Assembly (NCBI GenBank): GCA_021629085.1
Contig: JAJXRJ010000008.1
Location: 1-64,000 of the forward strand
DNA from: Oscillospiraceae bacterium
GTDB lineage: Bacteria; Bacillota; Clostridia; UMGS1810
DNA length: 64,000 nt
Direction of reading: 5' to 3'
In this document: one piece after another, positions 1 through 7,652 of the stretch
Layout: each line of letters opens with the position of its first letter
Numbering within the stretch: position 1 is the first letter of the stretch
Translations under genes and position numbers: made by a program
Notes under the pieces: generated by a model
Told to the model about the DNA's origin: nothing
The model's input: only the letters and a program-made list of their open reading frames with translations
Database searches by the model: none

Positions 1-121
1 AGATTATACAATAGGGTTAGACAGATTGATGAGCCTGTCCATTTTGGTATGTGCTCACTGCACATAGGGAAGGCTTGGAGTTTACAAAAACAATTCAAAA
101 ATAAAGGAGGAACATTTTAAA
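1..121 (+). other. Leader region upstream of tuf
   Basis: No gene end is readable here. A 6-bp hairpin (ATGTGC, loop TCACT, GCACAT) lies at 49-65. A strong Shine-Dalgarno sequence (AAAGGAGG) at 103-110 serves tuf. No convincing sigma-A promoter is visible, so tuf may be transcribed from a promoter or operon partner before the window. Confidence 0.4.
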
Positions 122-1324
122 ATGGCAAAAGCTAAATTTGAAAGAACCAAACCGCACGTAAACATTGGAACCATTGGTCACGTTGACCATGGTAAAACCT
201 CCCTGACCGCCGCAATCACCAAGGTTTTGGCTATGAAAGGTCAGGCGCAGTACGAAGCTTACGATCAGATTGACAAAGCGCCTGAAGAGAGAGAAAGAGG
301 TATCACCATCTCCACCGCGCACGTTGAGTATGAAACTGACAACCGTCACTATGCACACGTGGACTGCCCGGGACATGCTGACTACGTTAAAAACATGATC
401 ACCGGTGCAGCACAGATGGACGGCGCAATCCTGGTTGTTTCCGCTGCTGACGGTGTTATGCCGCAGACGCGTGAGCACATCCTGCTCTCCCGTCAGGTTG
501 GCGTTCCCTACATTGTTGTGTTCTTAAACAAAGCAGACCAGGTGGACGACCCCGAGCTGCTCGAGCTGGTTGAAATGGAAGTTCGCGACCTGCTGACCGA
601 GTATGAATTCCCGGGCGACGACATTCCGATTGTTGTCGGCTCTGCTCTGCAAGCGCTGGAAAGCACTTCCGAGGATGTCAATGCTCCCGAATATCAGCCC
701 ATCATAAAATTGATGGAAGCAGTAGACGAGTACATTCCCTCTCCGCAGAGAAGCACCGACCAGGCTTTCTTAATGCCTGTTGAGGACGTGTTCTCCATCA
801 CCGGCCGTGGTACGGTTGCTACCGGTAGAGTGGAAAGAGGTACACTGAAAATTTCAGAAGAAGTTGAAATTGTTGGTCTGACCGATGAATCCCGCAAGGT
901 TGTTGTTACCGGCATTGAGATGTTCCGTAAACTGCTCGATCAGGCAGAAGCGGGCGACAATATCGGCGCACTGCTGCGTGGCGTTCAGCGTAACGAAATT
1001 GAGCGTGGACAGGTTCTGGCGAAACCCGGCAGCATTCATCCGCACACCGCTTTCAAAGGTGAAGTTTACGTTCTGACCAAAGACGAGGGTGGCCGTCACA
1101 CACCGTTCTTTAACAACTACCGTCCACAGTTCTATTTCAGAACCACAGACGTTACCGGTGTAGTGAAACTCCCCGAAGGCGTTGAAATGTGCATGCCTGG
1201 CGACAACGTTTCTATCGAAGTGGAACTCATCACCCCCATCGCAATTGAAGAGGGCTTGCGTTTTGCTATTCGTGAAGGCGGCAGAACCGTTGGTTCCGGC
1301 GTTGTTTCTTCGATTATTAAATAA
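122..1324 (+). CDS. tuf: Elongation factor Tu
   Basis: EF-Tu is the cytoplasmic GTPase that carries aminoacyl-tRNA to the ribosomal A site. The 400-residue length is normal for the family. The G1 motif GHVDHGKT is near residue 19, DCPGHADY near residue 81 and NKAD near residue 136. The beta-barrel domains 2 and 3 follow, with the usual ending GRTVGSGVVSSIIK. The ATG at 122 sits 11 bases after an AAAGGAGG ribosome-binding site. The gene stands alone at the window edge and is closed by a strong hairpin terminator. In most bacteria it follows fusA, which would lie before base 1. Identification is certain. Confidence 0.98.
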   Translation: MAKAKFERTKPHVNIGTIGHVDHGKTSLTAAITKVLAMKGQAQYEAYDQIDKAPEERERGITISTAHVEYETDNRHYAHVDCPGHADYVKNMITGAAQMDGAILVVSAADGVMPQTREHILLSRQVGVPYIVVFLNKADQVDDPELLELVEMEVRDLLTEYEFPGDDIPIVVGSALQALESTSEDVNAPEYQPIIKLMEAVDEYIPSPQRSTDQAFLMPVEDVFSITGRGTVATGRVERGTLKISEEVEIVGLTDESRKVVVTGIEMFRKLLDQAEAGDNIGALLRGVQRNEIERGQVLAKPGSIHPHTAFKGEVYVLTKDEGGRHTPFFNNYRPQFYFRTTDVTGVVKLPEGVEMCMPGDNVSIEVELITPIAIEEGLRFAIREGGRTVGSGVVSSIIK

Positions 1325-1338
1325 TTTCAGCCACTAAA

Positions 1339-1369
1339 AACCCGGAAGCTATGGCTTCCGGGTTTTTTC
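1339..1369. terminator. Bidirectional intrinsic terminator between tuf and the thioesterase gene
   Basis: A 9-bp perfect stem (CCCGGAAGC at 1341-1349, GCTTCCGGG at 1354-1362, loop TATG) is flanked by an A run on the left and six Ts on the right. It can therefore end tuf on the plus strand. It can also end the convergent minus-strand transcript, whose stop codon abuts it. Confidence 0.92.
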
Positions 1370-2124
1370 TATTTTATATCTTTTAATTCACACCTTGCAT
1401 CAAAGCACTTCCCGCGCGCATGTTCGCCGCGAAAATAAATCCAATCTCCTGCCTGCTGCGCATACACACTTAAGTTTTCCCCCTCCACCGCTTCGGAGCA
1501 AAAATAGATATCAAGCTTTGATACAAATTTGCCATCCAACGGCACTGGCATGGAATCCATCACAAAATTTGCATACACGCAATTATTCAAGTGCCCGTTG
1601 TAGTCGATGTCGGAGTAAGCAATGCGCCGCATTCCAGATAATGGCATATCCTTTGGTGTATCAATTTTCCCCAGCCGCACATTGTCAATATAGCCGTTCT
1701 CCTTTTTTGGGACCATATGTGCCGGCATATCGTTATGGCGAAGAATCCGATGGGTGTCCGGATTGACCAAAATCCAGCTTGCCGCACACTCTACCACCGT
1801 ATCCCCGTTTGCATCAATGAGAATATTATCCCGCAAAAATTGTACGCCCGTCTGTCTGCCGCGGTGCCAGGTGACTACCTTTAAGTTTTCACGAAACAGC
1901 GGCATCCGTTTGATGTTCATGCTGACATTTACCAGCAAAAACACTGCATTTTGCCGCAAAAGCTCGTCATGTCCACAGCCGTAAAACGCACAGTGCTGGT
2001 CTGAAATTTCTTGAAAATAGCGAAGTGCACAGGACGGCTTTAACATGTGCTGCCGGTCTGCATCAAAAGAAAGAACGCAAATATCGTCCGCCGCCTGCTG
2101 CCCGTTTAACTCTAAATATGCCAT
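1369..2124 (-). CDS. Acyl-ACP thioesterase family protein
   Basis: The 251-residue protein has the double hot-dog layout of the acyl-ACP thioesterase family (PF01643), which releases free fatty acids from acyl carrier protein in the cytoplasm. Supporting blocks are the N-terminal LRYFQEISDQH segment, the TWHRGRQTGVQFLRDN segment near residue 85, and the second hot-dog motif YSDIDYNGHLNN near residue 170 with the conserved Asn/His pair. The ATG start lacks a clear ribosome-binding site, and the 42 bases before it hold no promoter. It may therefore be translated as the last gene of the upstream carbohydrate cluster. No signal peptide is present. The substrate chain length cannot be read from the sequence. 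Confidence 0.8.
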   Translation of the reverse strand: MAYLELNGQQAADDICVLSFDADRQHMLKPSCALRYFQEISDQHCAFYGCGHDELLRQNAVFLLVNVSMNIKRMPLFRENLKVVTWHRGRQTGVQFLRDNILIDANGDTVVECAASWILVNPDTHRILRHNDMPAHMVPKKENGYIDNVRLGKIDTPKDMPLSGMRRIAYSDIDYNGHLNNCVYANFVMDSMPVPLDGKFVSKLDIYFCSEAVEGENLSVYAQQAGDWIYFRGEHARGKCFDARCELKDIK

Positions 2125-2166
2125 ATTATTTGCAGAGCCAAAAGCTGGCCCTAAAAAGCCTCCTCT

Positions 2167-3063
2167 TTACAAGTTGATTCTCTTCGGAACTCCGTTTGGA
2201 AACGTGATTTCCACTTTAGAAATCTGCCACGATTTTCCATTGTCATCTGATCCCTGGTAAAACAAATAGTTTCGGCCGTCGTAGTCAGAAAATACATATG
2301 GATGCCCGGATTCCGAGCTGTTCCATGTGCCGGGCGCACCATTTGGCAAAAATGGTGTGTCAAACACCCGTTTAAAGTGAATCCCATCTTCGGAAACCGC
2401 ACACCCCACCTGCTGCGGCGTACAGTTGTACGAGCCGCCGTAAAAAAGATAGACCTTTCCGTCCTGCACAATGGTAGCCGGCGCCTCAATGCACGCCCCT
2501 TCCCACGGAAGTTCCGGCTTTAACACCGGCGCTTCCAAAAGCTCTGTCCAACAATCTTTTGAAAAATCAGAATCCATATCCGCGGCGGCAACGCCTAACA
2601 TTTGAATTTGGAATGCATGGTCCCGCGTGGCAATATAGAGCAGCAGCTTGCCGTGAAATTCCACCACGTCCGCGTCTATGGCCCTGCCGCAGCACCAGCT
2701 TTTGGAAGGGCGGTAAACGGGATTGGTCGTATCGCGGGAAAAATGCAGCCCATCTTTTGAGGTGGCATGGCAGATTGCATCCTCCCTGCCGTTTCCATAG
2801 GTTTGATAAAACAGGTGCAACGTGTCGCCCAGTACAATGGCGCCAGGCGCACAAATGCCGTTTTGCTCAACACCTGCTTCTCCACTCATCTCCCCTACCC
2901 GCATCCAGTGCTCCAAATCGCCGGATGCGGCAATGCCGATTGCATACCCGGCTCCCTCCGCTTTTGGAGGAATGGTGTAATACATAAAATAGCGGTCTAA
3001 AAATCGAACAACCGCGGGGTCTTTTGAAAAACTCCCGCCTCTGGACTGGTCAGTAAATAACAT
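2167..3063 (-). CDS. GH43-like five-bladed beta-propeller glycosidase
   Basis: The 298-residue protein has the repeated Phe/Tyr-rich strands of the GH32/43/62/68/117/130 five-bladed propellers. These include SFSKDPAVVRFLDRYFMYYT near the start, GICAPGAIVLGDTLHLFYQT near residue 69, and SSESGHPYVFSDYDGRNYLF near residue 250. In this fold an early Asp acts as base, here plausibly the Asp of FSKDPAV, with a later Glu as acid, plausibly in the CIEAPA block. The protein has no signal peptide, so it probably acts on imported oligosaccharides. It starts 9 bases after the SASA esterase gene with an AGGAGG site, so the two are co-transcribed. The exact family and substrate remain unassigned. Confidence 0.7.
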   Translation of the reverse strand: MLFTDQSRGGSFSKDPAVVRFLDRYFMYYTIPPKAEGAGYAIGIAASGDLEHWMRVGEMSGEAGVEQNGICAPGAIVLGDTLHLFYQTYGNGREDAICHATSKDGLHFSRDTTNPVYRPSKSWCCGRAIDADVVEFHGKLLLYIATRDHAFQIQMLGVAAADMDSDFSKDCWTELLEAPVLKPELPWEGACIEAPATIVQDGKVYLFYGGSYNCTPQQVGCAVSEDGIHFKRVFDTPFLPNGAPGTWNSSESGHPYVFSDYDGRNYLFYQGSDDNGKSWQISKVEITFPNGVPKRINL

Positions 3064-3072
3064 GTTTGCCTC

Positions 3073-3762
3073 CTACCGCGCACGCAAAAGCTGGTCAAAC
3101 GCTGCAAAATACCGCAGGCCAAACTCGCGCTGCGATTTTGCGTCAAAATGCAGGGTATCTCCTTTGTCCACCAGGCCTTTTGCGCTTGCAAGCGCAAAAT
3201 TTGCATGTGTTTTTGCCATCTGCAAAAACACATGGTTTAATTCCCGATACAGCGTATTGCCGTTGTGAATCTCCATATAATCGCCCAACTCTCCCAATAC
3301 AACTGGAATGCTGTTTGGGAGCGAAAGGTCGCAAAGCAAATCGGAAAGCATGGAAAGAAATCTCGATTCATAGCTTGCAATCAACTGCTCGTCATTGCAG
3401 TCCGCCTCGCCCTGATGCCACAAAATACCAATGATTTCACTGGTTTCCTGTGCCTTTTTGGCGCATGTCACGGCATATTCGTAAAAGGGTTCCCCCTTTT
3501 TCCACTCGTCTAATGCGCTGCCGCCCATCGCACATGGGATGAGTCCAATTGCTTCCCCATACCGTTTTACAAACGCATCGGCAAAGCTTGCACACAGCCC
3601 GACCCCTGCAAGCTCGGGCTTGTCGGTGTGCACGGGTTCTTGCATGGGCACCCATGCATCCTTTCGAAGCATGAAAATTTTTTCATTGTGGATTTCTTCC
3701 ACACTTCCCATTTCTCCGCGGCCCGCCATATTGGACTGGCCAATGAGTAAAATTGACTTCAT
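3073..3762 (-). CDS. SASA-family carbohydrate O-acetylesterase
   Basis: This 229-residue SGNH-type hydrolase belongs to the sialate O-acetylesterase-like group (SASA, PF03629; CE6-like), which removes acetyl groups from sugars. The nucleophile block GQSNMAGRG lies at residues 6-14. The conserved WHQGEADCND block is near residue 109, and the C-terminal catalytic block TLHFDAKSQREFG is near residue 205. I place the start at the ATG at 3762 rather than an in-frame TTG 12 bases upstream, because GGAGG lies 5 bases before the ATG. No signal peptide is visible. It lies between a GH3 and a GH43-like gene, which fits de-acetylation of plant or mucin oligosaccharides inside the cell. Confidence 0.85.
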   Translation of the reverse strand: MKSILLIGQSNMAGRGEMGSVEEIHNEKIFMLRKDAWVPMQEPVHTDKPELAGVGLCASFADAFVKRYGEAIGLIPCAMGGSALDEWKKGEPFYEYAVTCAKKAQETSEIIGILWHQGEADCNDEQLIASYESRFLSMLSDLLCDLSLPNSIPVVLGELGDYMEIHNGNTLYRELNHVFLQMAKTHANFALASAKGLVDKGDTLHFDAKSQREFGLRYFAAFDQLLRAR

Positions 3763-3784
3763 AAAAGCCTCCAAAATAGTCTCA

Positions 3785-3809
3785 GGCTGTTTCTGTAACG
3801 GAAACAGCC
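3785..3809. other. 9-bp hairpin between the GH3 and esterase genes
   Basis: GGCTGTTTC at 3785-3793 pairs perfectly with GAAACAGCC at 3801-3809. No T run follows on either strand, so it is not a standard terminator. It may be an mRNA-processing or stability element within the minus-strand operon. Confidence 0.5.
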
Positions 3810-3836
3810 CGAAAAATTGGTTGATGTTAAGATGGA

Positions 3837-5537
3837 TTAGGAGCGGTCGCCAAACAGCAGTTTTGCAACCTCGTTAAACGACTGCACCGACGCGCCGTAG
3901 TTCATCACAACCGTCTCATACTCTGGTACCAGCGAAAACTTATACGGCGAGTTGGTAATGACCACAACCGGCTTGCCAGTCGCCATCAGCGATTTTACAA
4001 ATTCATTCCCGTTTGCATAGCGGCGGAAATAGTAGTTGGTTATGACAATTACGTCCGCATCGTCAATGCGCGCCATCACGCGCTGGCGGCTGTTTTCGTC
4101 AAAGTCCATCGACGCTTCTACAATGCCAACGTTTTCAGAATATTTGAGCATCTTTTCCCACAAAAGCGACGGATGGCAATTTTGGTCATTGGTAAATTTG
4201 TGCAGCGGATGCACCTGCTCAATAAGCAAAATCTTATCGGTTGGCTTTAAGGGCAACAGATGTTTGTTATCCCGCAGCACGCCAACGGTTTTCTCCGCGC
4301 ATTTTTGTGCAATCGCATGTACGCGCGGGTCGTTGATGCCCGAAGACGCATCTTTTTCCGGACAGGTTGCGTTGTTTTCAAACAGGTTGTAGTCATATTT
4401 TACAGAAAGTGTGCGGCGCACAGCGTCGTTTAAGCGCTCTTCGGGAATTTCGCCCGTTTTTGCCGCTTCCACCATTTTTTCAAACACTTCGTCCAAAAGA
4501 TTGCTCTCATCGCGGATGAGAATAAGGTCGGCACCGGCGTTAATGGCCTTGATGCACGCCTGGTATACTTCAAATTTTTCCACAATGCCGCCCATGGTGA
4601 TATCATCGGTGGTGACCACGCCTTTAAAGCCCATTTTTCCTTTGAGCAGATCGGTCAAAATCTTTTTGGACAACGTTGCCGGGAGCCCGGAATCGTCAAA
4701 CGCCGGATATACCGTGTGCGCCGTCATGATGGCGGGAAGGCCCGCGTCAATCAGCGCCTGGAAGGGTTTTAAGTGCTCCTCCATCTCTGCAAGGTCAGCA
4801 TCAATCACCGGCAGGCCCGCATGTGCGTCCTCAGAAGAGGCGCCGCGGCCAGGGAAGTGTTTCCCCGTGGTGATAAGGCCTGCTTCCTGATAGCCCTTTA
4901 ACGCTGCAAGCGCATAATTGATAACCGTTTCCGGATCCTCGCCAAAGCTGCGCGCGCCGATTTCCGGATTGTCCGGATTGGTGTTTACATCCAGCACCGG
5001 GGAGTGGATCCAGGAAAAGCCCAGCGGGGTGAGCTGCCGTGCAGCCGCCCAGGCAGCATCATGCGCAAGCGACACGTCGCCTGTTTTTGCAAGGCCCATT
5101 TGGCTGGGGAAATAGTTGATGCCACCGCGGAAATAGTCGGCAGACGAATCGCCTTCCATATCCAGCGTAATATGTAACGGGATTTTTGCACCCGACTCCG
5201 CCGCGCAGGCTTTGAGTGTATTTAGGAATGCGCAATATTCTTCGTTGGTGCAGTGCGGCACCGGAATGTCTAAGCAAAAGTCCTTCACCGTGCCCTTGGG
5301 CTGGCGGATGACACGGTCCAAAAACTCCTCGTTGTACGCATATGGATCGTAAATGGCAGATTTAATACGGAAGGTGAGGCCTGTGCGAATACCGGCAGGC
5401 GTATACTTTTTAATCCGGTTTAAAATTTCAGGCGTAATAACCGTTCCAACAAAGCCAATGACCAAGCACTGGCCGATTTTTTGCTCCAGCGTCATATTGT
5501 TTATGATGTCGTCAATAAATTTTTCCTTGTTTTGCAT
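3837..5537 (-). CDS. GH3 beta-N-acetylhexosaminidase (NagZ-like)
   Basis: This family 3 glycoside hydrolase has 566 residues. The NagZ signature KHFPGRGASSEDAHAGLP is near residue 225, with the Asp-His pair used as acid/base by this subgroup. The nucleophile block GVVTTDDITMGG is near residue 305. A C-terminal Rossmann-like domain from about residue 405 (VGVLRDNKHLLPL, DDADVIVITNYY) makes it longer than minimal NagZ. The start is the ATG at 5537, served by GGAGCG 6 bases upstream; a TTG 48 bases further upstream lacks a site. No signal peptide is seen, so it probably acts in the cytoplasm on imported GlcNAc-containing glycans or cell-wall muropeptides. Confidence 0.85.
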   Translation of the reverse strand: MQNKEKFIDDIINNMTLEQKIGQCLVIGFVGTVITPEILNRIKKYTPAGIRTGLTFRIKSAIYDPYAYNEEFLDRVIRQPKGTVKDFCLDIPVPHCTNEEYCAFLNTLKACAAESGAKIPLHITLDMEGDSSADYFRGGINYFPSQMGLAKTGDVSLAHDAAWAAARQLTPLGFSWIHSPVLDVNTNPDNPEIGARSFGEDPETVINYALAALKGYQEAGLITTGKHFPGRGASSEDAHAGLPVIDADLAEMEEHLKPFQALIDAGLPAIMTAHTVYPAFDDSGLPATLSKKILTDLLKGKMGFKGVVTTDDITMGGIVEKFEVYQACIKAINAGADLILIRDESNLLDEVFEKMVEAAKTGEIPEERLNDAVRRTLSVKYDYNLFENNATCPEKDASSGINDPRVHAIAQKCAEKTVGVLRDNKHLLPLKPTDKILLIEQVHPLHKFTNDQNCHPSLLWEKMLKYSENVGIVEASMDFDENSRQRVMARIDDADVIVITNYYFRRYANGNEFVKSLMATGKPVVVITNSPYKFSLVPEYETVVMNYGASVQSFNEVAKLLFGDRS

Positions 5538-5633
5538 AAAAATCGCTCCGTTTCTCCGCAAAGCGGCTTGGTATCCCTTTTTCAAAAGTCAAAATTTGAA
5601 ACAGTAACATTTTACCATACAAGGCATGGAAAG

Positions 5634-7634
5634 TCAAGCGTGACGCTGGGAGTTTTTCTCTATCCAAAACAGCTTCGCGCGGCCCTTTTGGCACAAAATC
5701 GAAAAGATATGGTTGTTTGTCTCATACGTGCCGCCGTCAAACAGCTCGGTCAAGGTGCAGTCATCTGGCATAGCAATTTGCACTTCGCCGTCCCCGTTTG
5801 GATATACGCCCAGCAGCCGGTTGTTGACATACAGCGTTGCACGTTCATCTCCATAGATGTGCACGCCCGCGTTTCGCGCAATTTCACGCAAAACACCGCC
5901 TGGGAGATTTCCCACACCGCAAAAATAGCAGCTGCCCTTTTTGGCGAACGCGCAGCGTTTGCTGTTTTGGTAAACGCCCAGGCACTTGGCAGCATTGTCT
6001 GTCACACAAAACAGGCCGGTATATTCTTTTTTAAATCCAAACTGTCCGCCAAACGCTTCCACCGTCCGTTCCGGGCAGGCAATTTGCGAAAGCTCCATGC
6101 CAATCAGCGTTGACATTGCCGAAGCCGATACACCGTCATCTGTCACACATCCCGTCCCGCACACAAAGAGCAGTGATTTCCCCATAGCCTTTAGCTTTGC
6201 AATTTCTTCGTGCGTTTCGTCTGAAACCGCAAACTGGTCCAAAAACACAATAAGCTTATAGCGCGGAAGCTCCGCACGCTTTAAATCCGCAATGGAATAC
6301 ATGTCATACGGCGCGCCCATCTGTAAAAGCCCCTTTCGCTGGCGGTTTAACAGGTCGTTATTGATGTCGGTATTTTTATTGATATAATAAAGGCTCTCCC
6401 CTTCTGCAAACACGGCAATTTCACTCACCGGCTCCATGGGCGTGTTTGCGGTGCGCTTTGCAATTCCGATCATCTTTTGCACTTGCTCCATCATGCCGTC
6501 TGAATAAAACCAGCCCTCAAACATGTCAAACCACCAAAGCGCCGCGCCCTTTGTGATACAAAGCATAAAATCACGCCGCATGACATCGATGGTTTCCTGC
6601 TCGTTTTGGAATTTGCTTGCATACCCTGGGATTGGGATGCCGTCAATATACTGCGGTGCAAGGTGGGTGATGTGGTCAAATTCCAAATAGTACAGCTTGT
6701 CGTGCGCATCCAGCGTATCATAGGTCACCATAAATGCACTGGTGTCGTCATGCTTGCGGAATTCATAGGAGGAAGGGCTGGAAATCATGTCAATGTCCTT
6801 GGATAAAAATACCTTCTCATAGCCAAGCGAGCCGGCACTCCACAGCCGATATCCGTTCAGCTCAAGCAGATAGCCAAAATAAACGCCCAAAAGCTTTTGG
6901 TGCTTTAGCACCCGCTGCGCCTGTGCGGCAAAATATAAAATGGTGTCCGAAATCAGCTCGTTGTGAAAACGCATGTAGGAAACCACATCCCGCTCTGCTT
7001 CCCCGTCCAAAAAGATACGGTCTTCCGGCACGGCAAGCGCATCTTCTGGAATGCGGGCAAAATCATCTTTGCAATAGGCGCGGTATGCAGCCTCTTTTAT
7101 GGGATGCGGCTTTAGTAAATCGTGCCTGCTAAACCACTCGGTGGTGGTGCCGCCCAAAATAAAATAGCCGTAAAACCGGTCGCCGAACTTTTCTTCCACA
7201 TGCGAAATCACCGCCCTAAGATACGCCGCAGCCGCATTCCTCCAGTGCTCATCCGCCGCAATTTGGGATAGATGTGTAAATGAATCCGGGCAGCCTGGCC
7301 GCGCTGCCAAATACCACGGACGGGTGTCCACCTGCACCATCAGCGCAAAATACGCCTCTGGCGCTTGTTTCATAAACAGTGCAATCTGCCTGTCTACCGG
7401 TTCAAAATCATATTCCTCCTCCCCGACCCACGACTCGCCGTAAAGCGAATACGGCACACCCAGGATGGAGTTGAGACCGGAAGAGAGAATGGAAAATAAC
7501 CGTACCCCCGCCTGATAAAATTCAGAAATATTGCGTGCAGTTGGCCGGAACGATTTAAACGAAAGCGGCTCATAGAGCGTATCGTCAATGGAGATTTTTA
7601 ACCGTCCGTTTTCACGTTTGAGCTTTGCCTGCAT
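5634..7634 (-). CDS. GH42-like glycosidase with Rossmann-type second domain
   Basis: The protein has 666 residues. The first 400 or so look like a TIM barrel of the GH42/GH-A type. Features are SLYGESWVG near residue 64, the strand-4 like FILGGTTTEWF block near residue 160 (candidate acid/base Glu about 166), and aromatic WWFDMFEGWFYSD near residue 375. A Rossmann-like region follows (YKLIVFLDQFAVSDETHEEI), resembling the GATase-like trimerisation domain of GH42, and then a small C-terminal beta domain. The ATG at 7634 is preferred over a GTG 9 bases earlier, because AGAGGTG lies 6 bases before it. No signal peptide is seen. The family is uncertain and the nucleophile cannot be assigned with confidence. 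Confidence 0.6.
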   Translation of the reverse strand: MQAKLKRENGRLKISIDDTLYEPLSFKSFRPTARNISEFYQAGVRLFSILSSGLNSILGVPYSLYGESWVGEEEYDFEPVDRQIALFMKQAPEAYFALMVQVDTRPWYLAARPGCPDSFTHLSQIAADEHWRNAAAAYLRAVISHVEEKFGDRFYGYFILGGTTTEWFSRHDLLKPHPIKEAAYRAYCKDDFARIPEDALAVPEDRIFLDGEAERDVVSYMRFHNELISDTILYFAAQAQRVLKHQKLLGVYFGYLLELNGYRLWSAGSLGYEKVFLSKDIDMISSPSSYEFRKHDDTSAFMVTYDTLDAHDKLYYLEFDHITHLAPQYIDGIPIPGYASKFQNEQETIDVMRRDFMLCITKGAALWWFDMFEGWFYSDGMMEQVQKMIGIAKRTANTPMEPVSEIAVFAEGESLYYINKNTDINNDLLNRQRKGLLQMGAPYDMYSIADLKRAELPRYKLIVFLDQFAVSDETHEEIAKLKAMGKSLLFVCGTGCVTDDGVSASAMSTLIGMELSQIACPERTVEAFGGQFGFKKEYTGLFCVTDNAAKCLGVYQNSKRCAFAKKGSCYFCGVGNLPGGVLREIARNAGVHIYGDERATLYVNNRLLGVYPNGDGEVQIAMPDDCTLTELFDGGTYETNNHIFSILCQKGRAKLFWIEKNSQRHA

Positions 7635-7652
7635 AGCTTTCACCTCTTCCTT

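Noticed and set aside
95..478. Open frames antisense to tuf, and the many long antisense frames under polC, gatB, dxs and the glycosidases
   Set aside because: They are shadows of real genes produced by GC-rich third codon positions; no SD, no recognisable protein features.
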